This document shows, one piece after another, positions 62,833 to 64,000 of a stretch of 64,000 nt of DNA; the first letter of the stretch is position 1, and every line of letters begins with the position of its first letter. The stretch is from Brevundimonas bullata (lineage in GTDB: Bacteria > Pseudomonadota > Alphaproteobacteria > Caulobacterales > Caulobacteraceae). The stretch covers positions 248,001-312,000 of the forward strand of contig NZ_JACHLM010000005.1 of assembly GCF_014207965.1 (NCBI RefSeq), written 5' to 3'. The notes beneath the pieces were generated by a model that made no database searches, was not told where the DNA came from, and saw nothing but the letters and a program-made list of their open reading frames with translations. The position numbers were made by a program, and so were the translations under genes.

Positions 62833-63104
62833 TGGCCGGTCGGAGCGACCATCCCGAGGGCTGGACCCTGCCGGTGGCCCAGGCCCTGGCCACGCCGGTG
62901 CTGATGGCCGGCATGCCGCGGGAATACGCCATCGCCATGGGCACCATCGCCCTCGTCCTGGGTCTTGCGCTCCGCATCTGGTGGCTGGGCCTGCTGTGGT
63001 GGGCCTGCGCCCATGCGGTCGGCCTCTGGGCCGCGCGGTCCGACGCCCGCTTCTTCGATGTCCTACGGCGGCACCTGGCGCTGCCGGGTCACCTGGACGC
63101 CTGA
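62832..63104 (+). CDS. trbD: Conjugal transfer protein TrbD (VirB3 family)
   Basis: A 90-residue protein with two membrane segments in its centre (EYAIAMGTIALVLGLALRIW and LGLLWWACAHAVGLWAA) and the usual N-terminal polar segment (HPEGWTLPVAQALATPVLMAG). TrbD/VirB3 is an inner-membrane part of the channel that works with the TrbE ATPase. It overlaps trbC by one base and is followed one base later by trbE. Confidence 0.9.
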   Translation: MAGRSDHPEGWTLPVAQALATPVLMAGMPREYAIAMGTIALVLGLALRIWWLGLLWWACAHAVGLWAARSDARFFDVLRRHLALPGHLDA

Positions 63105-63105
63105 G

Positions 63106-64000
63106 ATGCGCTTCCTCGACGAACATCGCCGGCGTCCGGCCAGTCTGGCCGACCATCTGCCCTGGGCCGCCCTGGTCGCGGCCGGCGTGGCGCTGAACAA
63201 GGACGGGTCCTTCATGACGGGCTTTCGCTTTCGCGGGCCGGATCTGGAATCGTCCACCGAGGAGGAGCTGATGGCGGTGCGCGCCCGGCTCAACAACGCC
63301 CTGCGCCGACTGGGCACAGGCTGGTGCCTGCATGTCGAGGCGCGCCGGCGACCGGCGGCGCCCTACCCGGAGAGCGACTTCGACATCGACGCGGCCTGGC
63401 TGGTCGACGCCGAGCGTCGCCGACGGTTTGAGGAGGCCGATCCGGCCTTCGAGACCGACTATCGCCTAGCCCTGACCTGGCTGCCGCCGGCCGACGACAG
63501 CCGCCGTATGGAGCGCTGGATGTTCGACGGCCTCTCAGCCGGCGCGACCGACTGGCGCCAGGCTCTCGAGCAGTTCCGGCGCGAGGCAGGGGCGACCTTC
63601 GACCTCCTGTCCGACGCCCTGCCTGAAATCTTCTGGCTTGATGACGCAGACCTGCTGACCTGGCTCCATGAGACGGTGTCGACCCGGTCGATGACGGTCG
63701 AGCCGCCCGATCCGCCCATGTTCCTCGACGCCTGGCTGGCCGACACGGCCATGACGGGAGGCGCGACGCCCCGCCTGGGCGAGCAGTGGCTCAAGGTGGT
63801 GTCCGTTCGCGGTTTGCCCGCCGCCACCCGGCCCGGCCTGCTGGACGCGCTCGGCGCCCTGCCGTTCGCCTATCGCTGGACGGCGCGCTGGATCGCCCTC
63901 GACAAGGCCGGGGCCGAGCTCGAAATCGTCAAGCTGCGCAAGCGCTGGTTCGCCAAACGCAAGGGCGTCGGCGTCCTGCTCCGCGAGGCGGTCACCAAGG
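63106..64000 (+). CDS. trbE: Conjugal transfer ATPase TrbE (VirB4 family), 5' part
   Basis: The frame is open to the right edge, so only the first 298 residues are seen. They match the N-terminal half of VirB4/TrbE: MRFLDEHRRRPASLADHLPW, then DGSFMTGFRFRGPDLESST, the block LALTWLPPADDS and the later WLADTAMTGGATPRLGEQWLK. Walker motifs would lie beyond the window. It powers type IV secretion with TrbB. Confidence 0.93.
   Translation, partial: MRFLDEHRRRPASLADHLPWAALVAAGVALNKDGSFMTGFRFRGPDLESSTEEELMAVRARLNNALRRLGTGWCLHVEARRRPAAPYPESDFDIDAAWLVDAERRRRFEEADPAFETDYRLALTWLPPADDSRRMERWMFDGLSAGATDWRQALEQFRREAGATFDLLSDALPEIFWLDDADLLTWLHETVSTRSMTVEPPDPPMFLDAWLADTAMTGGATPRLGEQWLKVVSVRGLPAATRPGLLDALGALPFAYRWTARWIALDKAGAELEIVKLRKRWFAKRKGVGVLLREAVTK

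Noticed and set aside
1..64000. CRISPR arrays, rRNA genes, insertion sequences
   Set aside because: No regular spacer-repeat array, no rRNA sequence and no transposase-like frame was found on either strand.

Overview
The window is high-GC alphaproteobacterial DNA, most likely Brevundimonas or a close Caulobacterales relative. This rests on a GcrA-type cell-cycle regulator, a TamA/TamB pair, the succinyl-arginine (ast) operon, a Caulobacter-style lasso peptide locus and codon use dominated by G/C third positions. Genus is inferred; no rRNA is present.

Positions 1 to about 26.7 kb are ordinary chromosome: the 3' part of gyrA, a class IV aminotransferase, coaD, two tandem secreted cyclophilins, a Ppx/GppA phosphatase, hspQ, phhA, an arginine-catabolism operon (M20 hydrolase, astA, astD, a DUF559 nuclease-like gene, astB), a small membrane protein, arsC, tamA/tamB, a lipoprotein, a CoA transferase, tRNA-Lys(TTT), a class I aminotransferase, a glutathione transferase, a hemolysin III family protein and a SnoaL-like protein. 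Intergenic spaces hold short palindromic repeats.

From about 27 kb to the right edge the gene content is that of an integrative conjugative element. Backbone genes are a large ParB-like protein, two SSB-type proteins, a GcrA paralogue, a DUF2493/SLOG protein, a VirD2-like (DUF3363-type) relaxase and, at the far end, XRE and GntR regulators followed by traG/virD4, a small CopG-like gene, trbB, trbC, trbD and the start of trbE. No integrase and no attachment-site pair is visible, so the element's ends are unresolved.

Between relaxase and traG lies about 22 kb of cargo. First comes a tightly overlapping four-gene minus-strand operon: N6-adenine methyltransferase, a protein with two GHKL ATPase modules (HSP90/MutL-like plus histidine-kinase-like), a receiver-domain protein without a recognisable DNA-binding domain, and a ComEC-type metallo-beta-lactamase-fold protein. 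It looks like a phosphorelay-controlled defence or signalling module that I cannot match to a named system. Next come a secreted protein, small genes, a SRAP (YedK/HMCES) protein, a fused nucleotidyltransferase-HEPN protein and a large DEAD/DEAH helicase.

The last cargo block is a complete lasso peptide locus in two converging arms. The plus arm is FecI-type sigma factor, FecR anti-sigma factor, FecA-like TonB receptor and lasso isopeptidase. The minus arm is a 40-residue precursor too short for routine gene callers, the B protein (RRE plus cysteine protease) and the C cyclase. The expected cycle is synthesis and export of a lasso peptide, re-uptake through the receiver with induction via FecR/sigma, and linearisation by the isopeptidase.

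Notable non-coding signals are a perfect hairpin that buries the Shine-Dalgarno sequence of the sigma factor, a strong hairpin between lasso genes A and B, and a cluster of 11-bp-spaced repeats with an exact DnaA box upstream of trbC.
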